This document shows positions 6,084 to 7,847 of a stretch of 7,847 bases of DNA, piece by piece (the first letter of the stretch is position 1; each line of letters opens with the position of its first letter). Position numbers and translations under genes: made by a program. Under the pieces are notes generated by a model. That model searched no databases and was not told where the DNA came from. It saw only the letters and a list, made by a program, of their open reading frames with translations. Source of the stretch: DAOTZS01 sp034434335 (GTDB lineage: Bacteria; Chloroflexota; Anaerolineae; CG2-30-64-16); assembly GCA_034434335.1 (NCBI GenBank), contig DAOTZS010000103.1, forward strand, positions 1-7,847, written 5' to 3'.

Positions 6084-7705
6084 GGCACCGGCTCCCGGTC
6101 CAGCGCGCGCAACACATCCTCCACCACCAGAAAGCGGGGATCGCGGAAAAGCTTGTTGATCTGCGACGCGAAGACCTGCGAATCGCTCATCACCGTCCTG
6201 GCAGGCCCCTCTACCACCACCTCTCCTTCGCCCAGCAGCACCACCCGATCGGCGCAGATGGCCACCAGCTCCACATCGTGCGTTGCCATGATGATGGTCT
6301 GTCCTTCCCTCTTCAGGCCCTTCAACATGTCTGCCAGGCTCTGCTTTTGGGCATAATCCAGACCGCGCGTTGGCTCGTCCAGCAAGATGATCTCTGGCTG
6401 CGCCACCAGCACTGCTGCCAGCGCGGCTCGCTGTTGCTCGCCGCCGCTCAGATCACGCGGATGGCGTTCGGCCAGCGCGGCCAGGCCTAGCCGCTCCAGC
6501 AGAGCCCGGTCAGCGGCCGGGTCTGGGGGCAGCCGGTGCCCCCGCCGCGTGAAGGCCAGCTCGTCCGCCAGCCGCTCCTGGAACAGGAGGGCGCCCGGGT
6601 GCTGGGGCACATAACCCACATGGCGGATGATCTCCTCCAGCGGCACCTGCCGCGTATCTTTGCCTGCGACCACCACCTGGCCCTGATCGGGCTTGAGCAA
6701 TCCGGCCACGTGCTTGAGGAGCGTGCTCTTACCCGAACCATTGCGCCCCATTACAGCCACAAATTCCCCTTCTTTGATTTCCAGGTTGACCCCGCGCAGG
6801 GCCTGTTGTCCGTCATAGGCATAACAAACATCTTGCAGCGCCACGACCGGTTGGCCGGGGGGTGCAGCTGGCTCTTGCATAGAGCTGGCCCCTCCATTCC
6901 GCAGCACAAGGCCCCGCGCATGACCTCGCCCCTCCTTAATCGTCAGCGGTAGCGGCTGCCAGCCCAGCCGGCGCCCCAGCTCGATCAACGGCGGCACCAG
7001 AGGCAGTTGTGCCGCTACCGCGCGCGGGGTATCCAGAAGCGCAGGAGCTCCTGCCGCCGGCAGATAGAGCACACGGTCGGCGTATTGGATGACCCGCTCC
7101 AGCCGATGCTCGCTCAGGATCACGGTCAGCCCCAGGTCCTCGTTCAGATGGCGCAGGGCCACAAGGACCTCTTCAGCTGCCTGGGGATCGAGCTGAGAGG
7201 TGGGCTCGTCCAGCACCAGCACCGATGGCTGGAGCGCCAGCACGGCCGCGATCGCCACACGCTGCTTTTCCCCGCCAGAGAGCGTGCTGATGCGGCGCTG
7301 GCGCAGGTGCGCGATGCCCATCTGGTCCAGGACCTCTTCTACCCTCTTACGCATGGTGGCTTGCGGCAGCGCGAAATTCTCCATGGCAAAGGCCAGCTCG
7401 TCCTCAACCGTATCCACCACAAACTGGGCTTCCGGGTCCTGAAAGACAAAGCCTACCAGCTCAGCCATGCCGCGCGGCCCGGCCACCAGGGGGTCGCGGC
7501 CGCAGACAACTACCCGGCCGGCCCAGCGGCCACCGTAGAAGTGCGGCACAAGGCCGTTCAGGGTGCGCAGAAAGGTGGACTTGCCAGCCCCTGAGGGGCC
7601 AACAACCAGCACAAACTCGCCGGGCTCGATGTGGAGCGATAAATCGGCCAGGGCAGGAGCTGGCTGTTCCGGATAGGTATAGGTAACGTGAGAATGCTCG
7701 ATCAT
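6080..7705 (-). CDS. Fused double-ABC ATPase of an ECF importer (EcfA-EcfA')
   Basis: Two ATP-binding cassettes in one 541-residue chain power an energy-coupling-factor importer from the cytoplasmic side. Cassette 1 has Walker A GPSGAGKST at 36-44, Q-loop Q89, signature LSGGE 142-146, Walker B D166/E167 and switch H200. Cassette 2 has Walker A GRNGSGKST at 320-328, Q368, LSGGE 419-423, D443/E444 and H476. All catalytic residues are present in both halves, so both ATP sites look competent. The linker of about 80 residues (208-287) and the C-terminal tail (VFASQINKLF near 511-520) are usual for fused EcfA proteins. The preferred start is ATG 7705 (MIEHSHVTYTYP), where the family normally begins. 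ATG 7714 is possible, and the frame stays open to 7822 only by running through the hairpin repeats. The stop overlaps the S-component start. No EcfT gene is visible; it may lie beyond the right edge or elsewhere. Confidence 0.9.
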   Translation of the reverse strand: MIEHSHVTYTYPEQPAPALADLSLHIEPGEFVLVVGPSGAGKSTFLRTLNGLVPHFYGGRWAGRVVVCGRDPLVAGPRGMAELVGFVFQDPEAQFVVDTVEDELAFAMENFALPQATMRKRVEEVLDQMGIAHLRQRRISTLSGGEKQRVAIAAVLALQPSVLVLDEPTSQLDPQAAEEVLVALRHLNEDLGLTVILSEHRLERVIQYADRVLYLPAAGAPALLDTPRAVAAQLPLVPPLIELGRRLGWQPLPLTIKEGRGHARGLVLRNGGASSMQEPAAPPGQPVVALQDVCYAYDGQQALRGVNLEIKEGEFVAVMGRNGSGKSTLLKHVAGLLKPDQGQVVVAGKDTRQVPLEEIIRHVGYVPQHPGALLFQERLADELAFTRRGHRLPPDPAADRALLERLGLAALAERHPRDLSGGEQQRAALAAVLVAQPEIILLDEPTRGLDYAQKQSLADMLKGLKREGQTIIMATHDVELVAICADRVVLLGEGEVVVEGPARTVMSDSQVFASQINKLFRDPRFLVVEDVLRALDREPVP

Positions 7706-7729
7706 AGGCAGCATCCCGGTCAATGGTCG

Positions 7730-7837
7730 GGGCGACCCTTGTGCTCGCCCTGGTGGCCGCCCCCACAATGGGACAACCGCGTAGGGGCGACCCTGGTGGT
7801 CGCCCTGACACTGGGCAACCACAGGGGTTGCTCCTAC
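7730..7837. repeat. Cluster of short related hairpin repeats upstream of ecfA
   Basis: There are three related units. Unit 1 is GGGCGA...TCGCCC at 7730-7750. Unit 2 is GGGCGACC/GGTCGCCC, a perfect 8-bp stem with a 5-base loop, at 7785-7805. Unit 3, in inverse orientation, is GCAACC/GGTTGC with a 5-base loop at 7815-7831. Unit 2 begins GTAGGGGCGACC (7781) and the complement of unit 3 begins GTAGGAGCAACC (from 7837), so they are variants of one unit with compensating changes that keep the stem. A degraded half-unit, TGGGACAACCGC at 7769-7780, resembles TGGGCAACCAC inside unit 3. No gene lies here; no riboswitch or promoter could be recognised. Confidence 0.65.
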
Positions 7838-7847
7838 GTCTGCCTCC

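Noticed and set aside
7730..7837. CRISPR array
   Set aside because: The units are few, unevenly spaced, in mixed orientation and self-complementary, without uniform spacers.
7706..7847. A cobalamin or other vitamin riboswitch ahead of ecfA
   Set aside because: Only 142 bases are visible and they are taken up by short hairpin repeats; no B12-box-like or TPP/FMN core sequence was recognised. A riboswitch further right cannot be excluded.

Overview
The window looks like chromosomal DNA from a GC-rich, probably thermophilic or soil/sediment bacterium of the Chloroflexota (Anaerolineae/Chloroflexia-like). This is inferred from the FemAB-type proteins, the GH13 enzyme, the fused double-ATPase ECF module and the two styles of G/C-rich hairpin repeat between genes. 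No rRNA or other phylogenetic marker is present, so the assignment is tentative. No phage, plasmid, IS transposase, CRISPR or defence genes are visible.

Layout. (1) 1-130: a short leader with a consensus -10 box and a compact hairpin, in front of two tandem plus-strand FemAB-family genes (131-1189 and 1235-2323). They are paralogues and probably add amino acids to the peptidoglycan stem peptide in sequence. (2) 2324-2421: a short gap where the plus- and minus-strand genes converge. (3) 2422-4110, minus: a cytoplasmic GH13 alpha-glucosidase / oligo-1,6-glucosidase with all catalytic residues and an unusual internal tandem duplication of 24 residues just before the third catalytic Asp. (4) 4111-4502: a 392-bp gap dominated by a 178-bp block of three hairpins bounded by a 9-bp inverted repeat. 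The central hairpin reads as an intrinsic terminator for the gene upstream (ndk). (5) 4503-4952, minus: nucleoside-diphosphate kinase, with its own promoter at about 5034-5063. (6) 5115-6083 and 6080-7705, minus: a translationally coupled pair, a fused double-ABC EcfA ATPase followed by a membrane substrate-binding (S) component of an energy-coupling-factor vitamin/micronutrient importer. The EcfT scaffold is not in the window. (7) 7706-7847: a cluster of small related hairpin repeats directly in front of ecfA.

How the genes fit together: the window holds four separate transcription units (femAB pair; GH13; ndk; ecfA-ecfS) rather than one system. The only tight functional linkages are the two FemAB paralogues and the EcfA-S pair. 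I did not find a convincing new multi-gene system. The points most worth a second look are the duplication inside the GH13 catalytic domain, the compound triple-hairpin repeat that seems to serve as a terminator, the hairpin cluster at the ecfA start, and the unassigned substrate of the ECF importer.
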